In this document: piece by piece, positions 50,270-58,821 of the stretch
Position numbering within the stretch: the first letter of the stretch is position 1
How the letters are laid out: every line of letters starts with the position of its first letter
NCBI RefSeq assembly: GCF_900187455.1
Contig: NZ_FYDX01000013.1
Span: 124,001-188,000 of the forward strand
Direction: 5' to 3'
Origin: Pseudomonas sp. Irchel 3E13
GTDB lineage: Bacteria; Pseudomonadota; Gammaproteobacteria; Pseudomonadales; Pseudomonadaceae
DNA: 64,000 bases
Translations under genes and position numbers: made by a program
The notes under the pieces: generated by a model
What the model was told of the DNA's origin: nothing
The model's input: only the letters and a program-made list of their open reading frames with translations
The model's database searches: none

Positions 50270-50587
50270 TCAACTCGATAACTTGAGCGTGATAACGCCC
50301 AGGATGATCAACGCCACGCCAAGGTATCGCATCAGGGAGGTTGGGTCGCCATAGAAATGAATTCCGACTAAGAAAGTTCCCGCCGCTCCGATACCCGTCC
50401 ACACCGCATAAGCAGTCCCAATCGGTATCTGACGCTGAGCAAGCCATAGGAAGGCGCCGCTAATTGTCATGAAAGAGACGGCTACTGCGACCCCACTCCA
50501 ACGCGATGTTGGCTCTTGCGCCATTTTCAGCCCGACCGGCCATCCGATTTCAAACAATCCAGCCAAAACAAGATAGATCCAACCCAT
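50270..50587 (-). CDS. SMR-family exporter, SugE/Gdx-like
   Basis: A 105-residue four-TM small multidrug resistance protein. The essential membrane Glu is present in 'AGLFEIGWPVGLKMAQ' (Glu13) and 'GTAYAVWTGIGAAGTFLVGI' is the SMR signature. The residues around Glu13 (G-W-P-V-x-L-K) favour the SugE/Gdx guanidinium and quaternary-ammonium branch over EmrE. Guanidine riboswitch motifs were not recognised upstream. It lies on the minus strand after the eexN-like gene. Confidence 0.9.
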   Translation of the reverse strand: MGWIYLVLAGLFEIGWPVGLKMAQEPTSRWSGVAVAVSFMTISGAFLWLAQRQIPIGTAYAVWTGIGAAGTFLVGIHFYGDPTSLMRYLGVALIILGVITLKLSS

Positions 50588-50645
50588 TGCGATTCTCCTT
50601 CAAATTTTTCATATCCGGCATACATACTCCGGCATGACCACCAGC

Positions 50646-50909
50646 TTAGAACTTCGGCGGCTCTTTAGGCGTGGTGTGGGGCACATCGCCATCTTCGTAA
50701 AAGCGCTTTCGCGTAGCCTCGGCAACCCGGTTACATAGTTGGTCGCCCAGCATTGGTCGATCCAACTTGCATTGCTTGCGCAACTCTTTCAGACGCTCAG
50801 GATTGAGCGCTAATTCATCGACTGTCGGAAGGTTGGCTTTATCTGGTTTCCCAGATGGGCTGCAGGCTGCCAATGTCGAGGAAAGCAATATGAGAGCAAT
50901 CTTCTTCAT
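50646..50909 (-). CDS. Second TrbK/EexN-like entry-exclusion lipoprotein
   Basis: An 87-residue lipoprotein, 'LILLSSTLAACSPSG' lipobox (Cys about 16). The block 'NPERLKELRKQCKLDRPMLG' followed by 'CNRVAEATRKRFYEDG' closely mirrors the TrbK-like protein at 40,009 (D-P-V-R-L-K-A-L-R...C...C...R-R-F-F). The spacing of the two cysteines is alike. Found away from the trb operon, it could widen exclusion to a related element. Confidence 0.8.
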   Translation of the reverse strand: MKKIALILLSSTLAACSPSGKPDKANLPTVDELALNPERLKELRKQCKLDRPMLGDQLCNRVAEATRKRFYEDGDVPHTTPKEPPKF

Positions 50910-50941
50910 GGTTAATTTTCTTTGGGAGATTGTGTGATGGT

Positions 50942-51847
50942 TTACCGCCGACCTTTGGCATCTGGAGATTTGATCGAATGAACGCGTTCCATGAAGCGAG
51001 TCAGCATTTCTGACGGCTCGCTGGCCGGCCGTAGTAGATAGGTCGTGAGCATTGGCGAACGTCCAGTCAGCGGCCGTGCGACCACCCCCTGTTCCCTGCT
51101 GGCTGTGATATGCGCGCCTCCTGTGAGGCCTAGTGCAAGTCCCGCCGAAACCAGGACCATCATTAGATCGCTGGAAGTCACGCGTTCGGCAATCAGTGGC
51201 TCTATGTCCACGCGACGTAGCACCCGTTCAACTTGCCGAGCATGGCCCTCACACGCCACCGCGTCGCAGAGCACCAGCGGATACCGCAACAGCTCTTCTA
51301 GGGGAATCTGTTTGTGGGATAGCAAGGGGTGCCGTGCGGGCACAGCTACCATCAGAGGGTCACTCCACACCGGCACGGCGATGATGCCTTCGCCGACTTC
51401 ATCCGATTGAGCGAAGCCGAGATCGTACAGTTCGCCACACAATCCCTTGATTTGCTGTGCCAAAGGCACCTCGAAGAAGCGAACTTCCACTTCCGGCTCT
51501 TCCTGCCGGCAGAGCGCCAACAACGCAGGCAGGCGCGATGGCGTGATTCCATCAGACAATGCAATACGGAGCTGGCAATGAAAGCCATTGGCTGCGGCGT
51601 TCACACTGTCGCGCGCCTGCTGCAAAGCTGCGAAGACACGCGGCACGCTCTCAAAGAAGAGCCTGCCCGCACGAGTCAAGCGGGTGCTCCGAGTGGTTCT
51701 CGCAAATAGCGCTACGCCCAACTCTTCCTCAAGTTCCTTGATGGCGCGCGACAGCGGCGATGTCTCTATGTGGAGGCGCTCTGCGGCTCGGGCAAAGTGC
51801 AGCTCCTCTGCCACCGCCAGAAAGTAGCGCAGGTGTCGAATTTCCAT
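50942..51847 (-). CDS. LysR-family transcriptional regulator
   Basis: A 301-residue LysR protein with 'EIRHLRYFLAVAEELHFARA' and HTH 'AAERLHIETSPLSRAIKELE' at the N-terminus and a full effector domain. Start at 51,847 (GGAA 7 bases upstream) is the usual family start; longer in-frame ATGs exist at 51,862 and 51,865. It lies on the same strand downstream of the outer-membrane factor gene; its target is unclear. Confidence 0.88.
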   Translation of the reverse strand: MEIRHLRYFLAVAEELHFARAAERLHIETSPLSRAIKELEEELGVALFARTTRSTRLTRAGRLFFESVPRVFAALQQARDSVNAAANGFHCQLRIALSDGITPSRLPALLALCRQEEPEVEVRFFEVPLAQQIKGLCGELYDLGFAQSDEVGEGIIAVPVWSDPLMVAVPARHPLLSHKQIPLEELLRYPLVLCDAVACEGHARQVERVLRRVDIEPLIAERVTSSDLMMVLVSAGLALGLTGGAHITASREQGVVARPLTGRSPMLTTYLLRPASEPSEMLTRFMERVHSIKSPDAKGRR

Positions 51848-51940
51848 GTTCGCATTCCTCATCACTCAGGCCTCACCACCTTCGCCTTGCGTCACGCTAT
51901 TTAGCTAGCCTTCGCAAGCTGCTCCAGCATGTTTCTGCGA

Positions 51941-53344
51941 TCAAACAGGAGAGCCGGATAATGCTTTTGCCAGGACGCCCCATTGCATGGCTGTCTCGGC
52001 CCGCGTGCGGATCAGCGAAGCCTGCGCTGACAGCACCCCGGCCTCAGCCTCGGCCACCACCGTGGCGTCCACTTGTCCCGCCTCGAACAGACGTCGGCTG
52101 CGATCGAGCTGACGCTCCGCGACTGCGACACCCTCGGCCTGATGCTCCAGTGCTGCGTGCTGCGTATGCCAACCGAGATATGCGTTCTCTACGTCCTGCA
52201 AAGCACTCAACAAAGTGCGCTCGAACTCCGCACGGGCAGCTCGGCTGCGCGCCTCTCCGGTCTCGATGCCGGCACGGATCGCGCCACCATCGAAGATCGG
52301 CAACGACACCCCGGCCCCAAGTGAAAAAATGTTTCCAGTGATGCGGGTTCCCACACTCTCTACGCGCTGCCGTCCGCCGCTCAGGTCCAACACCAGCCTG
52401 GGGAAGCGTTCGCCTTCGGCTGCGTTCCAGCGCGCGGTTTCGGCGGCGAACTTCGCTTCGGCGGCGCGCACGTCGGGCCGCTCACTCAGCAGGTCCGCAG
52501 GTATGCGTGTCGGTGTCCAGTCCGGGACGGCGAGCGACGCAAGAGTTGGGGAAGCTGCAGGCGCTCCGGGCGTTTGTCCCACTAGTACATCGAGTGCATG
52601 CGTCGCCTCGCCGCGCGCACGCCGCAGTTGCTCTTGCTCCACGCGCAGTGCGACGACGCCGGCGCGGGTACGCTCGATGTCGAAGCCGGTAGCTTGTCCG
52701 GCCTCGAACTTCCGTTGCATCAGCAAGACGAGTCGTTCTGCGGATGCCAGCCGCGCCGCGGCTAGCGCTTCGAGCTCACTGGCTTGGCGCTGCTGCACAG
52801 CCGCCGACACTGTTTCAAACGCGACCTGCCACCGCGTGGCAACCCACGCTTGTTCGGCTGCCACCGCATCCAGGCGCGCACCTTCTGCTGCCTGCGAAAG
52901 CCGTCCCGACAGGTCTGCCTCCCACGATGCGGACAACGTGGCGCGGCCATCATTGCCGATTGCAACGTTCTCTGAATAGTCGCGTCCTCGAGTTGCCTGC
53001 GTGCCCGCGGACAACGAGGGGAGCAGGGAGGCCCGTGCTCGCCGCGTGGCGGCCGATGCCTCGTCCACGCGCGCTCGCGCAATCGTCAGTTCGGTATTGC
53101 GCTCCAGCGCCGCCCGGACCAAGGCATTGAGGTGCGGATCGCCGTAGGCCGTCCACCAATCGACGGGAAGAGTACGGCGGGACGATTTGTCCAAGATGCC
53201 TTCACCTCCCTCTTCATTTGAGAAATGGGCCGGTACATCCAGGCGAGGTGGATCGGCAGAGTGCGGGGCATGGCTGCAGGCCGCAAGAAGCAGTAGCGGA
53301 GAAATCATGGCAATGAGGCGATAGCGTTCAAGAATTTGAGACAT
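51941..53344 (-). CDS. RND efflux outer-membrane factor, NodT/OprM-type lipoprotein
   Basis: A 467-residue outer-membrane channel subunit. 'ISPLLLLAACSHAPH' is a lipobox (Cys about 23), then two OEP repeats with long coiled coils ('ALVRAALERNTELTIARARV' near 75 and 'SRAARAEFERTLLSALQDVE' near 375). NodT-type TolC homologues pair with tripartite RND pumps. AAGGAG precedes the start. It is divergent from tetR across a 100-bp promoter/operator region and should complete the pump encoded at 54,083-58,378. Confidence 0.93.
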   Translation of the reverse strand: MSQILERYRLIAMISPLLLLAACSHAPHSADPPRLDVPAHFSNEEGGEGILDKSSRRTLPVDWWTAYGDPHLNALVRAALERNTELTIARARVDEASAATRRARASLLPSLSAGTQATRGRDYSENVAIGNDGRATLSASWEADLSGRLSQAAEGARLDAVAAEQAWVATRWQVAFETVSAAVQQRQASELEALAAARLASAERLVLLMQRKFEAGQATGFDIERTRAGVVALRVEQEQLRRARGEATHALDVLVGQTPGAPAASPTLASLAVPDWTPTRIPADLLSERPDVRAAEAKFAAETARWNAAEGERFPRLVLDLSGGRQRVESVGTRITGNIFSLGAGVSLPIFDGGAIRAGIETGEARSRAARAEFERTLLSALQDVENAYLGWHTQHAALEHQAEGVAVAERQLDRSRRLFEAGQVDATVVAEAEAGVLSAQASLIRTRAETAMQWGVLAKALSGSPV

Positions 53345-53371
53345 GGCAGCTCCTTGCGTTCCGAAAAAGTC

Positions 53372-53416
53372 TTGACGGACTGTTGTATGGCTTCTACTAT
53401 ACCGTCTGGACTGTAT
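53372..53416 (+). promoter_or_regulatory. Strong sigma-70 promoter with TetR-type operator
   Basis: On the plus strand TTGACG (53,372-53,377), 17-base spacer, TACTAT (53,395-53,400). The imperfect 18-bp dyad ATACCGTCTGGACTGTAT (53,399-53,416) covers the start point, and GGACTGTTGTAT in the spacer is a related half-site. A TetR dimer bound here would repress both the tetR operon and the divergent outer-membrane factor gene. Confidence 0.65.
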
Positions 53417-53444
53417 ATGACTCAAGCTTTTTTGGAGCACGACC

Positions 53445-54086
53445 ATGCCGCCCCGCGCGAAAACAAAGTTGCCCCCCCCGTCCACTGCCCATAGCAGCGC
53501 CGATGCGCAGCCCGGCCTCCAGCAAGGAGCCCAGCGAACTCGCGACCGCATCCTGCAGGCCGCCCGCGAACTGGTGCTGGAGGAAGGTGCCAGTCGCTTG
53601 ACACTGGACGCCGTCGTTGTGCGGGCCGGGTTGAGCAAAGGGGCGTTTCTCTATCACTTCAAGACCAAACGCGATTTGTTCGTGACACTGATCGACGAGA
53701 TGATCCGGGCGTTCGACGCGGTACAAGCCAATCACGAGCGCAGGTTTGCCGGAGATCCGGACCCCTGGCTGTCGAGCCAGGTGGAAGCGATGCCCGACGA
53801 CGAGATGCAGAAGATGGGCGCAGCGCTGCTCGCGGCAGCTGCGGAAGATCCAACACTTCTCGACCCACTGCGCGAGTGGTACCGCGTGCAGTACGAACGC
53901 GTGCGTCGATCCCCGCGTGGCACCGAGACCGCGGCACTCATCATGCTGGCATTGGATGGCGCCCTGTTCGCCGATCTTCTGGGTTTGCCAATACTCGCAC
54001 CCGCAGAGCGGCGGCATTTCTTTCGGGCGCTCCAGGATCTCGCCTCGGGCCATCTCGAACTTGTCCCGGCAAAAGGACGCACATGA
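53445..54086 (+). CDS. TetR-family repressor of the efflux cassette
   Basis: A 213-residue regulator. After a 28-residue Pro-rich leader comes the TetR HTH ('RDRILQAARELVLEEGASRL', 'VVVRAGLSKGAFLYHFKTKR', about 30-80) and a variable ligand domain. GGAGCACGACC precedes the ATG. Its stop overlaps the next start (ATGA), so regulator and pump are made from one transcript. Likely autorepressor released by a pump substrate. Confidence 0.92.
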   Translation: MPPRAKTKLPPPSTAHSSADAQPGLQQGAQRTRDRILQAARELVLEEGASRLTLDAVVVRAGLSKGAFLYHFKTKRDLFVTLIDEMIRAFDAVQANHERRFAGDPDPWLSSQVEAMPDDEMQKMGAALLAAAAEDPTLLDPLREWYRVQYERVRRSPRGTETAALIMLALDGALFADLLGLPILAPAERRHFFRALQDLASGHLELVPAKGRT

Positions 54087-55249
54087 GTCGCGTCCGTAGC
54101 GGTGTCATGACCGCGTGCGCACCGCGCTCCTTGGCGGTTGCTTGCACACTATCCATTTCGACTCTGCTCTCAGGGTGCGGAAACTCGCAATCCACCGTAT
54201 CCGAGCCTCCGCGCGCAGTGAAGCTCGCCGCCGCGCAGTCGGATCTCCCGCATAGCTCTCGCATCGAATTGACTGGCTCGGCGCGAGCAACCGAGCGCAG
54301 CATCCTAGGATTTGAAACAGGAGGACGGATCGCCAAGTTGAACGTCGACGTGGGTGAACGGTTCTCCCGCGGCCAAGTCCTGGCAGAACTTGATGCGCAA
54401 CCTGACCGGCTTCGCGTGACACAAGCGCAAGCATCCCTGGCGGCCGCCGAAGCCGGCCTGATGGATCGACGTGTACAGACAGATCAACAGCGCCGGTTGC
54501 TCGAAAGCGAAGTCATCTCCCCTGCTGCGTTCGAGAGCGCGAAGGCGCAGCTAGCGGTCGCAGAGGGTCAAGCGCGCACTGCCAAGGCGGCGCTTGGCCT
54601 GGCCGAACGAGCACAACGTGGCACGATGATCGTCGCTCCTTTCGATGGTGTCGTGGCGGAAAAGCTGGCTTTGGCGTTCACCGACATTGCTGCTGGTGCG
54701 CCGGTATTTCAGGTCGACGGCGTGCGCAGTGGCACTGAGATCATCGCGAACGCGTCTACTACACAGGCACCTCACATAGATGTCGGCCAACGCGCAGAAC
54801 TGAGCTGGAGCGGAGCCGAACAACCAATCCGAGCGGTGGTACGTCGTGTCGGTCTGCGCGCCGAAAATGGCTCGCTCCTACCCGTGGTGCTAGTGCCTGA
54901 AGATAACGCGCAAGCGCGCGCACTTCGGCCAGGTATTCCCGTACAGGTCGTGCTCGACGCACCTGCGGCAACCTCCAAGACCTCTCGGCCCGAGACTGTA
55001 TCCATACCTTATGCCTCGCTGGTGCTCGGCACGAAGCCGGGCGAGGCTTCCGTCTTCGTCTACACCCCTGAAGATAAGAAGGTGCACCGTCGCGCGGTGC
55101 GCTTCACGCCGGTACAGGAAGGAGACAGCGCGCGCGTCCTCGCTGGACTCAAGCCCGGCGAGACGGTGGTTGCCGCCGGAGGAGGATGGCTCACCGATGG
55201 ACAGCCAGTGACACCACTGGAAGCCACCACTCAATTGACCAAGCGCTAA
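54083..55249 (+). CDS. RND efflux periplasmic adaptor (membrane fusion protein) lipoprotein
   Basis: A 388-residue adaptor. The leader ends 'ISTLLSGCGNSQ' (lipobox). The split biotinyl-lipoyl domain has 'GGRIAKLNVDVGERFSRGQ' (about 75) and 'VAPFDGVVAEKLA' (about 185) around a helical hairpin, then the beta-barrel. It joins the RND pump to the outer-membrane factor. AAGGA stands upstream of 54,083. The pump gene follows after 24 bp. Confidence 0.92.
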   Translation: MSRVRSGVMTACAPRSLAVACTLSISTLLSGCGNSQSTVSEPPRAVKLAAAQSDLPHSSRIELTGSARATERSILGFETGGRIAKLNVDVGERFSRGQVLAELDAQPDRLRVTQAQASLAAAEAGLMDRRVQTDQQRRLLESEVISPAAFESAKAQLAVAEGQARTAKAALGLAERAQRGTMIVAPFDGVVAEKLALAFTDIAAGAPVFQVDGVRSGTEIIANASTTQAPHIDVGQRAELSWSGAEQPIRAVVRRVGLRAENGSLLPVVLVPEDNAQARALRPGIPVQVVLDAPAATSKTSRPETVSIPYASLVLGTKPGEASVFVYTPEDKKVHRRAVRFTPVQEGDSARVLAGLKPGETVVAAGGGWLTDGQPVTPLEATTQLTKR

Positions 55250-55273
55250 CGCGATCCACCAGGTTACTTCATC

Positions 55274-58200
55274 ATGAAGATCACCGAGATGGCGCTGCGC
55301 GCCAGTCGACTTACCTACTTTGTAGCGCTCATCATTTTCGTCGCCGGCATCGCGACCTTCCTGAATTTTCCTTCTCAGGAGGAGCCGACTGTCACGGTCC
55401 GCGATGCGATGGTCACGGCGTTGAACCCGGGGCTGCCCGCCGAACGCGTTGAGCAACTCATTGCCCGGCCGATCGAGGAGCGCTTGCGCGAACTGGCAGA
55501 GGTCAAGCGCGTGACGAGCACCGTGCGCGCAGGCAGCGCCATGATCCAGGTCACGATCTGGGACCGCTACACCGACTTGGCACCGATCTGGCAGCGCGTC
55601 CGGGCCAAGGTCGCCGATTCGAAGGATGCCTTACCACAGAGCACGATGGGGCCTTTCGTCGACGAAGACTTCGGCCGCGTCGCGGTTGCCTCGATTGCGG
55701 TCACTGCACCAGGTTACTCCATGAGCGAGATGCGCGTCGCGCTCAAGCAGATGCGCGACCGCCTGTACACCGTGCCTGGTATTGAGCGCATCACTTTCTA
55801 CGGCCTGCAGGAAGAGCGCGTCTATCTCGAATTCGATCGGCCTAGGCTCGCGCGATTGGAGCTGACACCACAGGGGGTGATCGACCAACTCGTCAAACAG
55901 AACGTCGTCGCTTCGGGTGGACAAATTGTTGTCGGCGGCATCAATGCAACCTTGGCGGTCAGTGGCGAAGTGCGTGACGCTCCCTCCCTGCGAGCAATGC
56001 CGATCGCGCTGCCACGACCGCAAAGTAGTACGGCGCCCGTGCCGACGATCGCATTGGGTGAACTGGCGCAGGTGAGTGTGCGGCCAGCCGATCCGCCGGA
56101 ATCTGCTGCCATCTACAAAGGCCAGCCCGCTGTCGTCATGGCGGTTTCGATGGCCTCCGGTCAGAACGTGGAGCAGTTCGGAAAAGCGCTCAAAGCACGG
56201 GTTGCAGACCAGGAGAAGCTGCTGCCGGCGGGTTTCGATCTGTCATACGTCACTTTCCAGGCCGATGTCGTCAAGCACGAGATGGGCAAAATGAACCAAG
56301 TCATGATGGAGACGATCATCGTCGTCCTCGGTGTCGTCGTGCTATTTCTCGGTTGGCGCACCGGGATCATCGTGGGCATGATCGTGCCGTTGACGATCCT
56401 CAGTGCACTCATCGTCATGCGCGCGATGAACATCGAGCTTCAGAACGTCTCGATGGGCGCCATCATCATTGCGCTCGGCTTGTTGGTGGACAACGGCATT
56501 GTGATTGCCGAAGACATCGAACGCCGCCTGGCCGGTGGCGAAGATCGTAAGCATGCCTGCCTCGAGGCGGGCCGCACGCTCGCCATTCCGCTGCTCACGT
56601 CCTCGCTCGTGATCGTGATCGTGTTCTCGCCGTTCTTTTTTGGCCAGAACGCCACGAGCGAGTATCTGCACAATCTCGTGGTCGTGCTGGCACTGACGTT
56701 GTTCGCTTCGTGGCTGCTGTGCCTGACTGTCACGCCCCTATTGTGCTACCACTTCGCCAAACCCCATCACAAGCAGGAGCAGGGCGACGCCTATGACACC
56801 CGCTTCTACCGTGGCTACCGGCGCGTACTGGAGTGGGTGCTCCACCATAAGGCGGTCTATGTAGCGTCGATGATCGCGGCGCTTGCCATTGCGCTGTATG
56901 GCTTCACCACCCTGCCGTACGATTTCATGCCCAAGTCCGACCGGCTTCAGTTCCAGATTCCGGTGCAGCTCGCCCCCGGTACCGACTCGCGCGAAACGCT
57001 CGCCCGCGTGAAGCAGATCAGTGGTTGGCTGGGCGACACGAACATCAATCCAGAAGTCTCCGATCACATCGGCTACGTCGCCGATGGTGGCCCGCGCTTC
57101 ATCCTTAGCCTGAATCCACCACTGCCGGCATCGAACATCGCGTACTTCGTTGTCACATTGAAGCCGAAGAGCGACATCGACGCCGTCCTCGCCCGCACCC
57201 GCAGCTACTTTGCGCAAGCACATGGCGACGTGCGCGCCGAGCCCAAGCGTTTCTCGCTCGGTGCGACCGAGTCAGGGACTGCCATTTATCGCGTCAGCGG
57301 TCCGGATGAGGAGGTATTGTTGGGGGCCGCGTCCAAAATCGAAGCAGCGCTGCGCAAGCTGCCCGGCACCATCAACGTCAAGAACGATTGGGATACGCGC
57401 GTTGGCCGCATCGACGTACGGGTCGACCAGGACCGCGCGCGTCGGGCGGGCGTGACGACTGAAGACATCGCTGGCGGGCTGGATGTCCGCTACAGCGGCA
57501 GATCGATCTCGGTTATTCGCGACGGTGACACCTCCGTCCCGATCGTCCTGCGCAGTATCGTAAGCGAGCGTCGCAGCACGGCAGACGTAGGCGCGACGCT
57601 CATCTATCCCACCAACGGCGGTCCAGCGGTGACGCTGGCTCAGGTCGCAGACGTATCGCTCGCGAGCGAGCCCTCGGTCATCCAACGGCGCAATCTCATC
57701 CGCACGATCACCGTGCAAGGACAGAACACCTCTTACACCGCCCAGGAGATCATCAACCGCCTGGCGCCTAGCGTCGCTGCCCTGGACCTGCCCGCGGGCT
57801 ACTCGGTTGAACTTGGCGGCGAGATCGAGGAAGCCGCCGAATCGAACGCCGCGCTGTTGACCTACATGCCCCTCGCATTTCTGGCGATGCTGATGCTGTT
57901 CGTATGGCAGTTCAATTCTTTCCGCAAGCTCGGTGTGATCCTCGCGACGATCCCTTTCACGCTTATCGGCGTGGTATTGGCTCTGAAGCTGACCGGCACA
58001 CCTTTCAGCTTCATGGCGACCTTCGGCGTACTGGCCCTGTTCGGGATCATTGTCAACAACGCCGTGCTCTTGCTGGAACGCATCGACCAGGGGCTAGCGG
58101 AAGGCCTGCCACGCCATGAAGCCTTGGTTGGGGCCGCGATACAACGGCTTCGTCCAATCGTGATGACCAAGGTCACCTGCATTTCGGGACTGGTGCCACT

Positions 58201-58378
58201 CATGCTCTTCTCCGGACCATTATGGAAAGGGATGGCGATCGCGATGATCGGTGGGCTGGCACTCGGAACGCTGGTGACGTTGGGCTTGATTCCGCTGCTT
58301 TACGAAGTCCTGTTTGGAATCAAGCGAATTGGGCCGTGGAACCTGAGTGTCGCCACCGCGCATGGAGATCGCTCATGA
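55274..58378 (+). CDS. RND efflux pump permease (HAE-like)
   Basis: A 1,034-residue 12-TM RND transporter. It has the periplasmic porter and docking domains in two repeats, TM4 'ALGLLVDNGIVIAEDIERRL' (about 400), and TM10-12 'FGIIVNNAVLLLERID'. In TM4 the AcrB-type Asp-Asp pair reads Asp-Asn, and a Glu-Asp pair follows one turn later; so the proton relay differs from AcrB. It resembles the acriflavine-type (AcrB/VexF-like) rather than the metal CusA branch. It shares an ATGA overlap with the SMR-like gene. Confidence 0.94.
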   Translation: MKITEMALRASRLTYFVALIIFVAGIATFLNFPSQEEPTVTVRDAMVTALNPGLPAERVEQLIARPIEERLRELAEVKRVTSTVRAGSAMIQVTIWDRYTDLAPIWQRVRAKVADSKDALPQSTMGPFVDEDFGRVAVASIAVTAPGYSMSEMRVALKQMRDRLYTVPGIERITFYGLQEERVYLEFDRPRLARLELTPQGVIDQLVKQNVVASGGQIVVGGINATLAVSGEVRDAPSLRAMPIALPRPQSSTAPVPTIALGELAQVSVRPADPPESAAIYKGQPAVVMAVSMASGQNVEQFGKALKARVADQEKLLPAGFDLSYVTFQADVVKHEMGKMNQVMMETIIVVLGVVVLFLGWRTGIIVGMIVPLTILSALIVMRAMNIELQNVSMGAIIIALGLLVDNGIVIAEDIERRLAGGEDRKHACLEAGRTLAIPLLTSSLVIVIVFSPFFFGQNATSEYLHNLVVVLALTLFASWLLCLTVTPLLCYHFAKPHHKQEQGDAYDTRFYRGYRRVLEWVLHHKAVYVASMIAALAIALYGFTTLPYDFMPKSDRLQFQIPVQLAPGTDSRETLARVKQISGWLGDTNINPEVSDHIGYVADGGPRFILSLNPPLPASNIAYFVVTLKPKSDIDAVLARTRSYFAQAHGDVRAEPKRFSLGATESGTAIYRVSGPDEEVLLGAASKIEAALRKLPGTINVKNDWDTRVGRIDVRVDQDRARRAGVTTEDIAGGLDVRYSGRSISVIRDGDTSVPIVLRSIVSERRSTADVGATLIYPTNGGPAVTLAQVADVSLASEPSVIQRRNLIRTITVQGQNTSYTAQEIINRLAPSVAALDLPAGYSVELGGEIEEAAESNAALLTYMPLAFLAMLMLFVWQFNSFRKLGVILATIPFTLIGVVLALKLTGTPFSFMATFGVLALFGIIVNNAVLLLERIDQGLAEGLPRHEALVGAAIQRLRPIVMTKVTCISGLVPLMLFSGPLWKGMAIAMIGGLALGTLVTLGLIPLLYEVLFGIKRIGPWNLSVATAHGDRS

Positions 58379-58806
58379 GTCTCTTGCGAGCCGCCGCGTG
58401 CTGCGCATTCTCAGAATTCGTATGCACCCACGCTTCATGCGTATGTCTCGCTAGGCTTATGCGATTCAGCACCCATCCGCTGATCTGGAAATCCTGGTCG
58501 ATTGTCATTGCCGCAGGGGTTCTAGGAGCGGGCTATCCACTGGGCCTGCGGGCCATCACGGCGGGCGGTCCGATGCGCTGGGTCGGCCTCTGTGTGGCAG
58601 TGACGTGCATGGCGGCCAGCGGCGCACTTTTGTGGTTCGCGCTCAAGCGGATTCCGATCAGCGCGGCCTCTGCAGCCTGGGCAGGAATCGGGCTACTTGG
58701 AAACTTGGGCGTCGGCGCCCTCCTACTAGGCGATGTCGCATCGGTAACGCGCTGGTCTGGCACCGCCCTCATCGCAGCAGGCATTGCCTGTCTTAGTTTC
58801 GTTTGA
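58375..58806 (+). CDS. SMR-like four-TM protein lacking the conserved Glu
   Basis: 143 residues from the overlapping ATG, or 115 from the ATG at 58,459 (AGG upstream), which starts at the usual SMR position. Four hydrophobic helices are evident, and 'GAGYPLGLRAI' and 'SAASAAWAGIGLLGNLGVGA' align well with SMR proteins such as the SugE-like one at 50,270. But the position of the essential proton/substrate Glu (E in 'FEIGWP') is Gly here ('LGAGYP'). It probably cannot work as a typical antiporter alone; it may partner the pump or another SMR, or serve in lipid flipping. Confidence 0.75.
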   Translation: MSLLRAAACCAFSEFVCTHASCVCLARLMRFSTHPLIWKSWSIVIAAGVLGAGYPLGLRAITAGGPMRWVGLCVAVTCMAASGALLWFALKRIPISAASAAWAGIGLLGNLGVGALLLGDVASVTRWSGTALIAAGIACLSFV

Positions 58807-58821
58807 TCAAGGAGACCCATT

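Noticed and set aside
50605..50612. TTTTTCAT, similar to the short att core I recall for Tn4371-type elements
   Set aside because: It lies inside the cargo, between the SMR and EexN-like genes, not at an element end; an AT-rich 8-mer there is expected by chance.
53876..54082. 69-residue N-terminal extension of the RND adaptor
   Set aside because: It overlaps tetR out of frame; the ATG at 54,083 has AAGGA upstream and a lipoprotein leader follows.
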